From assembly GCA_963969595.1 (NCBI GenBank), contig OZ018409.1, positions 34,671,282-34,735,281 of the forward strand: a stretch of DNA of 64,000 bases. Reading direction: 5' to 3'. The translations under genes and the position numbers were made by a program. Below are positions 11,149 to 24,200 of this stretch, piece by piece. The notes below the pieces were generated by a model, which did not search any database, was not told where the DNA came from, and was given only the letters and a program-made list of their open reading frames with translations. Source of the stretch: Neckera pumila. Its lineage: Eukaryota > Streptophyta > Bryopsida > Hypnales > Neckeraceae. The stretch's first letter is position 1, and every line of letters starts with the position of its first letter.

Positions 11149-12067
11149 CCCCTAAAGTCCCATTGTCCCCTCGGGGGACAAATCAAATTTTGCGCAAGTA
11201 CCTACGGGCTCAATTTTTAGTGAAACTTTTTGAAACTTTTCCATGAGATAGAAAAATTGATTAGCTTCATGGAATATAATTTTCATTTCAATTGGTGCCT
11301 GGGAGCAAAAGTTATACCACAAAAAGCCTCAAACTGAACTCGGTGGGCAACATAAACTTTTTTGCAAAAAGTCAAAATAAATTTTAATTTTTTTTCTCTG
11401 AAACTTTATATTTTTGTGTACATGTGAAGCTTTGATTCATTTTATTTGGACTAATAATGAGCAAGTTATGGACAATCTTGTTTTTTGGGCAATCTAAGCA
11501 TCTTTTTGAAAAAATAACTTGTGGGATTCATTTCTGAATGCAATTTTCACAATTTCTTACAATTTTTTTTTTGAGAATGTTGTGTTTTTTTGCTAAAACA
11601 ATCTCACCATTAGAATTATTGTATGTCAATCCCATCTAAGAGCTATTAACAATTTAGTTTTTTTTCAATCTTGGACCTACTACTACTTAACAATTTCTTA
11701 AAGAATGAAAATCAAGTGTGTGTTTTTTGAAATTTTTTTGGTAGACTTTCAACTTATATCTTCAACATAAAAAATTTTAAACTCAAAGTCTGTAGTACAA
11801 AAAATTTCCACAAATGGTGGTCAAAGTCATCTAAAATTGCAAGTCAGTGTTCAAAAAAAAATTATTTTTCAATTTTGAATGCTAATATCTTCCAATCTAT
11901 ACGATCAAACTTCATGAAATTTTTATCACATGATTTTTGTCAAGTGAAGTACAAGATCCTACGGTTAGATTATAAAAAAATGTTTTTTTTGTATTCTTGG
12001 GTGAACGCAGCCAAAATGACAGTTTTGACTGGTTTTTGATAGAAAAATGGCCTTGGGACTATAAGGG
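11149..12067 (+). mobile_element. Family A TTAA element, copy A1 (919 bp)
   Basis: The left end is CCCCTAAAGTCCCATTGTCC preceded by TTGA (one change from TTAA). The right end is CCTTGGGACTATAAGGG followed by TTAA at 12068-12071. The termini form an imperfect inverted repeat (CCCCTAAAGTCCCA type). Just inside the left end is the palindrome GTCCCCTCGGGGGAC, present at one end only in every copy; I use it to set orientation (palindrome left = plus). The interior is AT-rich, with landmarks such as GGAGCAAAAGTTATACC and AAGCTTTGATTCATT shared with the other copies. No transposase frame is present. Confidence 0.85.
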
Positions 12068-12071
12068 TTAA

Positions 12072-14080
12072 AGGTACAATGTTACACTTGAACATTAATT
12101 GTAGGAAATTACACGTAGTGGATTTCAACCGGCCTTGGAGTTGAGAGGATCAACATTACTGCAAGCATGCCTTCTAGTGATTGTTGCTTGTAGACATAGC
12201 CTAGAAGTTTTGTGAGAAAAAAATGATGTTTGTTTAAGATATTGTGTATGTGATGTTGCTAGGATTCTATAAGCAAACTTTGTGAAATTCTAAATAGTGT
12301 TAGTTAATTTAGCACCATGACATAATATAGAATGCATTGAATGGCCACCAAATTCTTTTGACCGAGCTCAATCCTATAGCAAAAGTATGGAAGCAAGTCC
12401 ACAATTGAGTGCAAAAAATATATAGATTCCATGACAAAGATCAAATATAGACATCAATGAACTTGGCATAGGAGGATATGACTCAATAAAGTATCCAAAA
12501 GTTAATTTCTACAATGCCAAAACAAATGGAAGTTGTGATAGCAGCTCGAGGTAGTAGTAGTCTGTAGTAGTAGATATACCACTTTTTTGCAAAGTAGTTC
12601 TTAGTGAGCAAGACATAATGTAAAATCATGTTATAGTACTCTACAATACAATAGCTTTCTAATAGTACCCTATGTGACAACATTTGTTCAAATTTTTGTT
12701 TAATGCATGAGCTTATTTTCCTTTGCCTTGAAAATATAGAGGAAAAATTTATCTACATAGTTTGAATCTTTATAACATAAAAGATGTGAACAATGATGTT
12801 TCCTAGTTGATAAATAAATAATTCACCAAAAAAAGAGTTCCTATTTTGGACATTGAAATTCCATATATTGATTAAGATTCCATAAATAAGTTGGTTTAAT
12901 ACTATATATTGATAAGATAATTTTTAAATGGTAAAAAAGGAAAAAATTGAAGGACTTCATAGTGGGGTTGCTGGTTGCACAACTTTTTGGAGGGTACCAA
13001 AACAAGAACAAAATGATTATTTATAAGTGAAAAATCTACTTATGATAATAAGAATAATTAATAGAAACATTAGTATAAGGTCATCACACTCCTCAAAACT
13101 GAGTTACTATCAAGTCTTTCCCAAAGCCAAGGATTTAGCAATATTTATTTAGCCAACCAATGCGATTGTTTTCTGTTTCAAAAAGAGAAAATCCAAGGAG
13201 CTCAAGGAGACAACAAGTATACCCATTCTTGTTTTTCTTACAAACACTACTCTCATTTTAGTAACCACCATGCATTACAAGCTCCACCCAAAATTGCCAA
13301 GTGACCACAATGTTGTAAAATTTTAGATGAGCATATCAAATCCCTTGTCTTTTGAGCACAAAAGGTCATCATTTCAAAATATTTTCATTTAGATATGTTT
13401 CTTCAAAGTGTATTGCCCTATTTTTTCATTGACCCAAACAAAACTTCAAACTTGGATCTATATTGGATCCAATATAGATATGAGCAACCTTTTGGGGGGG
13501 GCACCAAAGGGCTAGGTAGCACCATTTCAAAATAAACTCTACTTTTCACCAGATAAAAGTAATATGTTTTTGCCATAAATTTTTAGTTCTTATTAAAAAT
13601 GTAGATAAAGCTGCCAAATTTGGATGAAAAAATGCATGAATATGAATAAAAAGCATTTTTTGGTCCAAAAGATGGATGAATGTAGAAATACAATGCTTTG
13701 CCAAATTTTAAGTAATCGCCGTCTTGGCACTTTCTCAAAAAGTATTAAAAAAGGGCTGGATATGAGATACTACATACAAATACAAATACATAATTATATA
13801 ATTGCTGACAAAAAAGTGGATTATCCCATATCTTTTAATAATAACTTGAGTTGACACTAGTACTTAAAAAACTCCACTAAAATGTTTGTCTTCAATTTTA
13901 TTGATTGAGACTTTGACACATTGAATGACAATCTACTAAAAATTTATTGCTTCATTTGTTTCTTTTGATAGTCTAATTTTGCCATGATCCCAGTTCCCAA
14001 GTTCTTTTTTTCATGAAGCCTTTTTTTCAAAATAATGTTGTTTAAAATCAAGTATATACAAATGTGCGCACACACACACA

Positions 14081-14135
<55 letters not shown>

Positions 14136-16289
14136 TGTTTTTTTTTAATTTTAATTTTTTTAATTTTAATTTTTTTAATTTTTTAATTTTTTTAATTTTT
14201 TAATTTTTTTAATTTTTTTTTTGTAACCACATACACATGTCCTACTATTCAAACAATCAACCTGTAAATTTAGATTCAACATTGAATTTGATTACTAATT
14301 ATTTCTTACTTTAGATGTAATGATATAGAATTTTATTTTGTCCCTATAAATGATTCAAGTATGTAATTCATTTGATTGAAGAATAAAATAAATACTTCTT
14401 CTTGATCAAATACTAAAATCTCTTCATTCTTGTAATTTGACAAAGTCAAATAAAGAAGATATTTTTTGAATGAAATAGATTCTTGTAAAAAAGTTATAAA
14501 TTTAAACTATTGACTTGAGAAATCTAATGAAGCAAATGGCTTTCCTTTGACATGTATTCCACACCATTATATTTTTTATTATACTAGAAATAAATTCATC
14601 AAATAGATAATTACATTTACAAATTCAATCATGCGTGCATGCATGTCAATTAGATTGAGTTATCTACTAGCTTCAATTGAATTTCTAAATTAAACGACTT
14701 TTTAAATAAAACTGCAAAATAACATTTTGTAAATCCCAATGTGCTTCAAGAAATAAATTGTGGTTTGCAACTTCAAAATGTCATTCAAACTCAATTTATG
14801 GTATCACCCCAAAACTAAAACTTTGAACCTATGTGCAATTCAATTCTAGCAGATAACAATTGAGTTTTGTTTTCAATTCAAATATTAGTGTGGGACTTGG
14901 TTATATTTGAAATCCAAGCTAAATAAATAGTTCAAAGTAGGATTATTTTTAAAATATTTCTATTTTTGCTGAAAATTTAGTTGAAAATTTATGGACAAAA
15001 ATCAAGAAAAAAAAAATATTATAAAAAGAATTTGTTCTTGTTACCCAAATCCCCATTTGGAAAAAAAAGACTAAATTAGACAAGCAAGAGAAATGATTCC
15101 AACCACTCTAAGTAGCTGGCATGCATAAAAAGTATTTCCTTAGGGTCTCATATTAGTCTCTAAAAAGCCGGTCCAAGGACACCTAAACCAATTACTCTTG
15201 TAAGAAGGGAGACTCTATAGTAACGAATTTAATTTAAGACTAAATTGGATATAATTTGTAATCTCTAATCCAATTCTCTAAAACAATTCTTGCATTCAAA
15301 AAAATTCTTGTATGCATCTATATGCAAATTTCAATCGTAGGATCAAAAAATTGATATAGCAAATTTTCATTTGCACTACCAAAATTGATAAAAGTCCAAA
15401 CAAATCCTTCAATCCTTTAGGAATTAAATCAATTTAGAATTTTTTGTTATAAATTTTTTTTAAATTTTCAGACTAAATGTATAGAAATGTAAGTTTTGAA
15501 GAATCCATATTATTCCATAATTGTATATTGTAGTGCAAGCTTGATAAAAATCTTGGTAAACATTAAATTTGGATGCTGATTTTGCTATCATAATTTGTTT
15601 ATTTTTAAAGTAAATTTTGGAACTAATAATTGCAAAACACCATTCAATTAAGTTGTTATGTATTAATATTGTGTAGGTTTCTTTGTTTGATTTTAGAGTG
15701 AAAGTTGGATTTAAAAAAACTTTAAATGACATGTTTCTAGATTTTATACCTTGAATAAATATCATGGTCATCAAGGAATACAAACATTTTAGATAATTGA
15801 TAGAGTGCATGAGTCAATATATAAGAAGTATTCTAATTGATTTGTAAATTATTTTTGAGTGGAGGTTGGTTTAATAAAGGACATAAAATAGATGTATTTT
15901 TCATGTATTTTAGTCTCAAATAATAATCATATTTACCAAAGGCTATGAAGAATACATTCAGTTCATAGTGTAAGATTCCAAAGGCCTTATTTTGTATATT
16001 TTACAAAGTATATTAAAGATTTAATCTTTCAATATTCAAGAATTAATACGTAGTAGCTTTTAATTTGTAAAAAGAAAATTTATAAATGGGACTAAAGAAT
16101 TTTGCAATTGTGCAATTTTATTGCTAATATAGGAAATATATATTATTCTTTATATTACAAGAAATTATAATCATATGACTTTCATGTATTGTTGTGTCCT
16201 ATTACAAATTCCACACCTATTACAAGGACCAAACTTCACCAAATTGTGACTAAATGGATAAGATATTATGATTTTTATTACAAGACTCA
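12072..16289. other. AT-rich intergenic DNA, no gene
   Basis: About 4.2 kb without a convincing ORF; the longest frames are 66-116 codons, low in complexity and without motifs. It contains the microsatellite cluster listed separately. I see no RNA gene or further element with clear ends. Confidence 0.6.
14067..14222. repeat. Compound microsatellite (CA)n(TA)n and A/T tandem repeat
   Basis: An imperfect (CA)n tract at 14067-14116 passes into (TA)n to about 14135, then into a T-rich array with AATTTT/AATTTTTTT units to about 14222. Likely length-polymorphic and able to adopt unusual DNA structure. Confidence 0.9.
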
Positions 16290-16293
16290 TTAA

Positions 16294-17216
16294 CCTCTAA
16301 AGTCCCAAGGCCATTTTTTTGTCAAAAATGACTCAAAATTGCCAATTCTGCTACATTCATCTAAGAAAAGAGATGAAATATTTTTTTTAGAATCAAACCA
16401 CCGGATCTTTTACTTAACTTATCTTAGGTCATATGGTAAGAACTTCATAAAGTTTGACCATACCAATTAGAAGATATTGGCATTCAAAATTGGAAAAAAT
16501 TATTTTTTTGAACACTGGCTTGAAATTTGAGATGACTTTGACCGCCATTTGTAAAAAGAAATTGCACTACCAACTTTGAATTTAATTTATTTTATGTTGA
16601 AGAATTGAATTGAGAATCTAAAAAAAAATTTCAAAAAACACACACTCAATTTCATTCTTTAGAAAATTGTTGAATAGAAGTAGGTCCAAGATTGAAAGAA
16701 AAACTAAATCATCAATAGCTCTAAGATGGGATTAAAACACTAAAGCTCCAATGGTGAGATTGTTTTAGCAAGCAAATTTAACCTTGTCAAACAACTTTTT
16801 TTGAAAAAATTGTAAAAATTGCATTTAGAAATGAATCCTACAAATAATTTTTTTTTTAAAATGCTCTAATTACTTGAAAAATAAGATTCTCCATTGCTTC
16901 CACATAACAAATCCAAATGGAATGAATCAAAGCTCTCCATATAGATAAAATTACAATCTATGAGAAAAAAAATTCAAAAGTTTTTTTAAAAGTTTTTTGT
17001 GTGAGAAGATTTTTGCCCGTCGCACCAAAAAAAAGGACCTTTTGTGCCATAACTTTTGCTCCCGAGCACCAATTGAGATAAAAATTATATTACCATAAAG
17101 CTAATGTGTTTTTCTATCTTCACAAAAAGTTTCAAAAAATAATGATGAATATTGAGGCCGTAGTAGCCTGCCCAAAAGTCATTTTGTCCCTCGAGGGGAC
17201 AATGGGACTTTAGGGG
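16294..17216 (-). mobile_element. Family A TTAA element, copy A2 (923 bp)
   Basis: Perfect TTAA flanks both ends (16290-16293 and 17217-17220). The left terminus is CCTCTAAAGTCCCAAGGCC and the right terminus TGGGACTTTAGGGG, an inverted repeat. The one-sided palindrome GTCCCTCGAGGGGAC sits at the right end, so this copy is inverted relative to A1. No coding capacity. It is one of the best-preserved copies and a good reference for the family. Confidence 0.9.
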
Positions 17217-17220
17217 TTAA

Positions 17221-20200
17221 AAAAGGCATTTTGTCATCCAAGAGACTTAATACAAAGTCTAGCTTCTTGAAATGAAGTGACCTTTGCATTAACTATCCTA
17301 GATGCAATATTCCATAGACTCATTATATGTCTATTATTTTGGGTTATAAAGTTATTGCAACCTTCTCTATAATTCTTGATAGTAAAGTAATTGTCTTCTT
17401 TGACTGCTTTTCTTTTACTCCAAAAGATATATCCAATTATGAAATGAAAAAATGAATTCAAAGTTGTTAGAATAATCTAATAAATTGAAAAGAGTAGGAT
17501 CTAATATTTAAAATGGAATGTTTGGGGCATACTCATTTTTGTAAGGATTTCTATATTGATTATTTAAAATGAAATATTTTCCAATGCAAACCATATTACA
17601 TTATTAAGTACTATTTCACCTCTTTTTGGAAAATAATATTTTAATTTTCTCTATTCTATTATAGTCAAATTTATCCAGATATAAAAATTGAATATTTTAT
17701 TTATTTTTCTAATAATGTCCTGAATAATTGAAAGTTTAATTACTAGTTTTGCCAAAATAATTGAAAATTTTTGAAATTTCATAATTTTTAAAAGTATGAT
17801 CTTTTGACTTGAAATAAAAATTAAAGATATTCTTCAAGTATTTATAATTTGGTTCATTTGCAAATAAAAAATCCATCTAAATAGATAATATTTTATAAAT
17901 AAATTGACAACAAAAGATTTATTTAGTAAAAAGGTGGTTTTGATGAATCAATCAATATGAAAAAAATTTACTGTGAAGATAAGTTTTCTCTTTGTGTCAT
18001 CTATTCTAGACTTTATTATATATTGGATGAACTCTTTATTAAACTCTTTATCATTTTCCAATATAAATAAGTTAATAATTTTGGAAAGGATACAATTTTT
18101 ATTCACTACTTTAAAAATGTATAAAATTTCTTTAATGTATTCAAAGTTTCCATCTTATATACTAAAATATTATATAAAATTTAAAATTATAAAAATATAT
18201 ATCAAAATCACAAAGTCATATACTATGCTATATAGTATTGATTATTATTTTTGGTTCAATTATGATTTCATGTAAATATATCTATGGTGTAAAGAAATTC
18301 ATTTTTGATATGGCTTATATACTTATAAAAATTTCACTTTTAACATGCTTGGTACAAATTCAAAGCTTGCAAAACTTACTGCTTATATGCTCTTCCATCT
18401 ACTAGATGTATAGTAGATGCTTTGAAAATTCCACTTCATGATGTTTATACTCATTGGTGAAGTTTCAAAGAAGATTGCATTACGTCAATGAAAAGAAAGA
18501 AGTATCTTATATGAAATTATAAATCAATGGCATAGCTATTCAATGTGATTTGTTATTTTCTTAAATGATTTTCTTGAAGTCAAGCATACTTTTTTTAGGT
18601 CAAAGCACTCACAAGTTAGCTCCTAAATGCCCAAAGCACTGCTATTTGGTATTGACAAAACTCTAAAATCAAATAAAACACTACCAAAATATTATAAGTT
18701 TTTACATGAATACATCTTAAAGTTTGTTATGAGCATCAAAAATCTAATTTTTGAAATAAGTATTTATGATTTCCTATTTAGATTTTGTGAAATATTGTTC
18801 ATTGCAAATCTTGATTTCTATTGTTAAAGGCATTTGGAAATGAGTCTCAAATATGTTAATCTTCTAGAGAAACATCCATTAAAAACTTCATTTGAAAAAA
18901 TTGTAGAGTTTAGTTTTAAAATTTATATTGATTGTGGTTGTACAAGTGATGCCCTTTAACATCAATATTTTTATATACCCTCAAGTTCAAATTTGCCATG
19001 ATTTCAAATCACTTTTATAGTTTTAACACCCCTTGTGATCAAATGTTACAATCTTTCCATCTACAAGTGAAATTGTTGTGTATTCTTATCCTATGTGATC
19101 CCTAACACATTCAAATTTGTATTCATAGGTTATAATTCACAAAAACATTATAAATATTAATCAAAACTTTGATTTTTTGAATAATTTAGAGCAAATTGTA
19201 AAAAGCTCATAAGGCAGTTGGAATTTAATGATTAAGGACTTTTAAGGTTTTAAAAAAATTATAGACATGGAAAAATTACCTTGAATTTTGATTCAATGTC
19301 AACTCAATAAAATGAAATATCAAATTATTTTGATGCACATTTGGACCTTGCAAGTATGGTATTATTTAAATTGCAAAATTTATATCAACAATATTATTTA
19401 TTATTAATTTATTAATATTTGAGATTTGGAATTTTATTTTATTTTTTAATTTTATTTTGACATAGATTGAAGATTATTTTATTTACATTATCACTAAACT
19501 TTATAAAAATTTATTAGAAAATAATAATATTTAAAAAAATATTAATTCATATAAACCATTGTTGTAAATAGTAGCAAATCTTCATTGTAATTGTATGCAA
19601 CATTTGAGAAGTTTTTAAGCTGCTTGGTAATTTGCCTCTCTTTTTTTCCAAGGGCACTGGTTGCAGCCTTTTTTTACTAAAATCTCCCAATTCATTTTTT
19701 GTAGTAACAAATTCTCACCGGCTACTTCCTTCAACTTTAAATTTGTGAAGGTTACAATCTTTCTCTTTCAAAGACATGCTAGTTTTGAAACTATTGTAAA
19801 CTCTAAATTTCATTGCATCAGGTAAATATGGATGATGGAGCAAGGGTTGGTCTTTACAACCAATTCTAAAATAATGTCCGCCCCTTCTATGTCTACGCAC
19901 TCCACGCCAAGCCCCTCATTGTCCAACTTTAAAGTGACACTTGCTTTGTCCAAAAATATACCCGCTTCCAATAATCCGAGTAATATTAGCCTTGGGTTTG
20001 AAATGGCAAGCGGCTAAATCTAACAATTTCATGAATGCAACGGTTACATATCCACCTTTTATTTTTACACACCGGTTGGTTGTTGATCCTACCAATTTTT
20101 TGTTTAGTTTGGATCCTCCATGTTTACATTCCAATCCATTATTTCTTCAAAAGCACCGGCTAACAATGAACTCAGTGGTGGTTCTCCCCAAACAATGATT

Positions 20201-21267
20201 GCATGAACTATGAGCATTATTTAAATTAGGCAATTGAAATGATTAATTACTAAAAACTAATCCTATATCTATAATTTAATTATAATTTGAACAATCCATT
20301 TGTTATATACAATCAATTAGAAATGATTTTTGAATGGTGAATGTCCAAAACAATCTTTTGATTCAAGAAGACTTTACTAAATCCAATTTAATTAGCTTAA
20401 CATTCAAGAATAATGTTCATTTTGATCTTTGAACTAATAAATCTCAATTTTTTATGCAATGAAAGTATCATTTATGGTAGAATGCAAACCTGTTGATTTT
20501 ACGAGTATAATGAAGTAGGCTGCTGACATAAACATAAAGCTCTGCAAAGACAATTCAATCTCTAAAAGTGCTTCAAACTCATCAAATTAACATACAAATT
20601 CAAACTATAGTTAAATTACTTAACTTAGCCACCGTGTTAAACTATTGAATGTACATGTATGCCGTCTTTGCAGTGAATTTTATCACAAAACAATGGCTTT
20701 ACTAAATTCAAACTAAGTAAATTATCTATGTGATAATATTGCCTTATATACTTCATTTCCCCTCCTCTTGTATACCTTTCAAATAAACTCTATTTATTAT
20801 AATAAAAAGACTAATTTACTATGAAGATAAATCTTAAAATTGTCTATAGTCTTTGTCTTCCATTCTTGACACTATTGTCGGTCAATCGATGCAGGTAAAA
20901 TAGAATAATACACGTATATAATCATCCGTCCATTTTTATTCCAGTTCCAATAAGTATTAGACAATGTTTCAAATATTGTAGATTGAAAAATTGGCAATCC
21001 ACATTGCAAACATTTTCATTTTGTACCGTCTTCAATGCTATTAAAAAAAACTCAAATACAAGCAAAGCCAATGATGCAGTCTCAAAATATATTAATTGTT
21101 ATTTCTACTTCAAATTATAAAAAAGACAAATGAGAAGTGTATACCAAAATTTGAAACTTGAAGAATGAAGATGGGACGTTGGGTGTGCTTGGACGTCAAT
21201 CATTCAACCATACATTGCTCAAAAATCAATCAAAAGCATGGGTTTTGTCAAATAATGGTTATATCAT
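17221..21267. other. AT-rich intergenic DNA with one coding-like island
   Basis: Mostly very AT-rich DNA without motifs. An island at about 19640-20210 is richer in GC. Its minus strand reads as a protein-like sequence in one frame (20134 to about 19715) broken by one stop near 19918, with pieces such as CVKIKGGYVTVAFMKLLDL and YLPDAMKFRVYNSF. I do not recognise it; it may be a decayed exon or transposon fragment. The segment 20900-21267 is probably 3' flank or 3' UTR of the RRM gene. Confidence 0.4.
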
Positions 21268-24200
21268 TTAATATGGACGAAATCGTGTTGGTGGCCTTCC
21301 TTCAAATGATCTAGAATTATACGAGTTTCCCATTCTTTGGAGACCATAACCTCCATGTCCATAATCGTTTCTATTATGATGATAATCAGAATAAGGTCCT
21401 TCGCCTGGACGAGGTTGCGCAATTTTAATTTCGCCTATTTCGTTGCCTGCAATTGTTCTTGGACTACGAGCTGCAGCAGCATCTGCTGCTTTTGGATTAT
21501 CGAAACGCACATAGCAAAATCCCCTTCTCTTTCTTGTTTCTTTTTCTTTTGGAAAGTATACATCTTCAACCTTCCCATATTTCTCAAAATGCACTTTCAT
21601 ATCTTCTTCAAGTAGTACATCTGGAACACCTCCAACAAAAATCCGACAAGCATCTCTTTTCATCATATTATTTCCCATGTCACCTCGTGGAGGAGGTCCA
21701 TGCATCCAGTTATAGGGTTCGACTTCTAAGTGGTAATATGGTGCTTCTGGATTGTAAGGAGGATCAATAGGAGCCTCTAGCCCTGATCCTGGTATTCCAG
21801 TGTGTACACTAGGTGGTGGAGGACAATGTAAAGGAAGTCGACTAGATCGAGGTTCTTGTCCATTCCAAGTTATATATGGTTGATTATAATCACGTTGTCT
21901 TCTAAGATTGTCTTGTTCACGATGCCACAACCCTCGTTCGGATGGTCGAGGTTCTGCTCTACCCACTGGAAAATGTTTTCCATTTATTTCATGAGATTCC
22001 AACTCCAACTGTAATCACATGCATACAAACAATACAAATATAGTCAAATAACTTGATAAATATAGTCAAATACACTTCATTTATTGAATTGCATTAAATT
22101 TCTAGACTTATGATTTCAGCGATAAATTCAATTGTCTCCATATATATGGATAAATGCATTTGCATTTATATTAAATAAATGTTATATCTATATTTGCAAT
22201 TATATCCTTAATAAATAAAAAAATTATTTCAGAAACATTTAGTGGAATGTTTTCAAAGTAAATTTTTTTCTATTAATATCATTAAATAATTTTTATTTTA
22301 TCTTATAATTGTAAATAGTTCAATGCTTATTCAAAACCAAATTAAACTTCTAATCAAAGAAGATATATTCTTTTAATATTAAAACATCATTCAACAAGGG
22401 ATGCAAATGAATAATCTTCTAAATAAAAATAAGCTATCTTTATTCATATGGTTTAATTTTGTTCACTATCATAAAAAAACACTCACTTTATTTAATGATA
22501 TTTAATATTTTGTGTCTAAAATTGATTTATATATTAGAAAATTATTAATTTTAATTGGTTTTTATTTGAAATAATGATTTATATAAATGTTAGCAAGCAA
22601 TTAAATACTACAAGAAATAAATAAAACTAGACAATTTTATTGCATTCATAGCAATACACTATTTGAAGAATTGTACATAATATGTTTTGGATTTCTGTTT
22701 GCTAATTTCTACAAACTAATTTGGTCTACGATAAATTATATATTTGTATATTTCAAGCTTTTAATTCAATATTAATAAAATTATTCAAAAATTCTTGCCA
22801 TTCTTCAAAATCAATCTTAGAGGTAAAATTGTTTGTAATTGTCAATGATGTCCAAAATTATGTCCATAGAAAAATTGGTGTTGACCATTTAATTCTATTA
22901 ATCATACAAAAATAAAATAAACCCAACAAAGATACAGACTACATTATATTCTATATTGAAATGTGAACCAAAATTTTTTTTACTCATTTATGAAGAATTA
23001 AGAATCCATGGCATTTGATCACCATTCTCAAGTAATGTTATGATGAGGCTCTTCTCATCATCCATTAAGAATCAACTTCTTATAGAAAGGCTTTCCAATT
23101 GTATTATAAAATGACTTTCATACTTTTAGAAATCAATAAGACGACATGCAAGAATAATTATAATGAAAAAGTTCATTAATTTGTACGTAAAAAGAAATTT
23201 GCCAAAAAACATTACTAGCACATTGAAGATATCAACAAAAGAATTTACTACACAATGAAAGACTAAACCAAATTGTATTAAAATAGCCGTAGAATTGAAA
23301 ATGCCAATCTAATTATGAAAAGTTTATTGTAGCAAAAAATCTACGCCTGTAGAATTTTTTATTTACAAAGATTGAAAGAAAAATTAAAAAAATTAATAAC
23401 ATATGATATATAAACTTTAGTTGTCTACAACGTAAAATTCCTCATTTCTTTCATTTCACTATCAAGAGCTAGAAAATTCAAAGATATATCATTAATTAAT
23501 GAATTCCTTTAATGAATATCTATAAAATTCCCAAAAATGAAATAAAAATGATTGCTCCCTTCCTATAATTTAATGTAAAATCTTGAAAATTTTCAATACA
23601 TAAGTGAATCATGTAAAACTACATAATCTATTGAATATTACTTGATATAAAATCTGAAATAAAACTTTCATCAAATACTAATAAACTCTTATTACATTCG
23701 TTTGTCAAAAAATCTAAAGATCTAATTAATTTTGTATAGAAATTTAGAGATTAAAATTTTATTCAAAAAGATGAATCTGAATTTTTAATAAATTTAATTT
23801 TATAATATCATCAAATTAAAAAATGAAGGTCTTAGTTTGAATGAACTCTCAATATTGGTAGATTAGTCTAAAACTAAAACATTACTAGATTGATGTGGTT
23901 TTATCTTTATATATTGATGTATTACATTGTTTAAGTATTTTGCAATTTCTATTTTTATAATGATGATTAGTTCAAATAACTACTTTAGTGGCGTTTGAAA
24001 TTTTAATAAACAACTTTTTTTACAGAAAATTTCATAAAGCCAAGATAGTAATGTATTTGTACAAGCTCTTAGCAGTAATATATATTAGAGTCCAAAGACA
24101 TCTAACTACCCATTTTTAAATAATGTTATATCATAAAGATAACTACACGCATTTGTGACTTACTTGCAAGTCTCCCCCTTACAAATTTTAATTAAAATGT

